DNA of 64,000 nucleotides from Lasioglossum baleicum (taxonomy: Eukaryota > Arthropoda > Insecta > Hymenoptera > Halictidae). Where the stretch lies: positions 806,001 to 870,000 of the forward strand of contig NW_027469103.1 of assembly GCF_051020765.1 (NCBI RefSeq). Reading direction: 5' to 3'. Shown one piece after another: positions 62,845 through 64,000 of the stretch (position 1 is its first letter; each line of letters opens with the position of its first letter). Both the position numbers and the translations under genes were made by a program. Below the pieces are notes generated by a model. That model did not search any database and had not been told where the DNA came from. It saw only the letters and a list, made by a program, of their open reading frames with translations.

Positions 62845-64000
62845 TGTGACGTCGGTCGCACCTCCGACGTTAGCTTTAAGACTACATGTAAAATTAGATA
62901 CATAAGAGCGAGCGTTCCCCTTTAAAGATTCCAAAACTCCTAAAAATCCTTCATAACAATGAATCCTTAACACCACGTACATCTGATTGAAATCCATCAA
63001 CATAACCTAAAATCCAAAATCTGTCAAATTCCTAAAATAGCCAAAAATGGCCCAAACTCGAAGATTGAAATATCATTGGACTCGTGAGCGAAAATCATGA
63101 AACTAACCTAAAAATTTGTAGGTTATGTTCTCAATTCGCGTTTGTTTAGACTTTACCAAAATTTCGATTTTTGGTAATTTTCAAAAGTACTTAGAATATT
63201 TTCAAACATATGATCGGTCGACAAATGATGTCAACTAATCATATGACATATAAAATTTACATCGAAACGCCTTGCAAGAGCAAGCGCTCGAAAATATTCT
63301 AAGTCCCAATTTATTTAAATAAATAAATAGGTACGCCAATGGTTACCACTTAATTTTCGAGTCCTGCACCACTGGGAACGAAAACTGCTGACTCTAGTGC
63401 GGCGGCCATCGCGCTGTTTACGACGAAGACCGGCACAAAGAGGACACGGTCCCCTTTTGCGAAGTCAGCATTTTTCGGACGAACGTTATTCGTCGACGAA
63501 CGTTCGATTCTCCACAGTCCTCTCCGGGGACCCGAGTGGGTCAGTCGAGTTTTCGTCAATCTTCCAAGTCCAGACTATTTAGACATAGTCTTTCCAAATC
63601 CAGATTGTTTAGACACAATCTTTCCAAATCCATACTGTTTAGACACAGTCCCTAATACCATTCAATAATATCTTATTCTTATTCGTTTAATTCAAACATT
63701 ACTTCGTTTATTCAATTAAACATTTTTATTGCGTTTCATATTTCGTACTTAGTACGTATTTCGATTTCGTTAATAATAAGCATCTTTACCTTTGTATTCT
63801 TTTACGTTTATAATATACTTTGTTTTACCAGAGTCAATCTAAATCCCAATTATTATTTCCTTGCTCCTAACTTCGTAGTTTGAAGTGACACGTTGTTAGT
63901 TAGAGATAGAGTTCTCACTGGAAAGTTCGCGAATAGTATTCCTTATTCAATTTCCTGTTACGTGTTCGCGTACGTGCGTGATAGTGATAGACTTGCTCGC
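62845..64000 (+). repeat. Family A LTR, 5' part, running off the window
   Basis: TGTGACGTCGG start at 62845; matches the first 1156 bases of the A LTR, including the TTAGAC-loop hairpins (about 63570-63650). It carries the 3-bp deletion subgroup marker (CTGTTACGTG at about 63957). Confidence 0.93.

Overview
The window looks like a eukaryotic, probably insect, genome. I see no bacterial-style genes and no recognisable host gene. Essentially all 64 kb is nested LTR retrotransposons of Ty3/gypsy (errantivirus-like) type. They have TG...CA LTR ends, 4-bp target duplications, an 18-nt primer site (TGGCGCAGTCGGTAGGAC) that fits tRNA-Ser and resembles Drosophila 17.6/297 elements, Gag with a CCHC knuckle, a DTG retropepsin, and an Env that resembles chuvirus glycoproteins. 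An ant or other hymenopteran is plausible but not shown by the sequence.

Three related families are present. Family A has 1.8-kb LTRs starting TGTGACGTCGG. Family B has 2.26-kb LTRs starting TGTTACGTCGGACG. Family C has 2.0-kb LTRs starting TGTTACGTCGTCC. Wherever the interior can be read through (A1, A2, A4 and B1), it is gag, then a -1-frame ORF with protease, a linker with tandem repeats, and env. No reverse transcriptase, RNase H or integrase lies between protease and env.

Layout. The base element is C2 (+ strand): gag and protease pieces at 4223-5722, env tail at 27060-27270, 3' LTR starting at 27337. C1 (- strand, ending at 4222) sits in its gag and itself carries a family A LTR at 1-929. 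A block of family A elements (5723-27059) lies between its protease and env: A1 (-), with intact A2 (+, 12429-21361, duplication cgtc) inside it, and truncated A3 (-). Inside C2's 3' LTR is a solo C LTR (28138-57184, duplication atac). That solo LTR contains a palindromic inverted-LTR element C3 (28381-32684, duplication ctct) and the long element B1 (-, 34247-57014, duplication atag). B1 is split by a solo C LTR (38965-40922, gtat), complete A4 (42075-51052, atag) and a solo A LTR (52240-54040, cagt). From 57671 a second family B element, B2, interrupts C2's 3' LTR. B2 is itself cut by a C LTR (61579), which is cut by an A LTR (62845) running off the window. Nesting reaches four levels.

The unusual points are: (i) element families with Gag, protease and Env but no polymerase; (ii) an open reading frame inside the LTRs of families B and C, with a SUMO-interaction-like acidic motif; (iii) B2, where most of env is replaced by two related Cys-rich proteins with acidic tails; (iv) the near-perfect 4.3-kb palindrome C3; (v) structured LTRs, including a consensus heat-shock element in family C and compensated TTAGAC-loop hairpins in family A; (vi) duplicated or fossil primer sites in family A.
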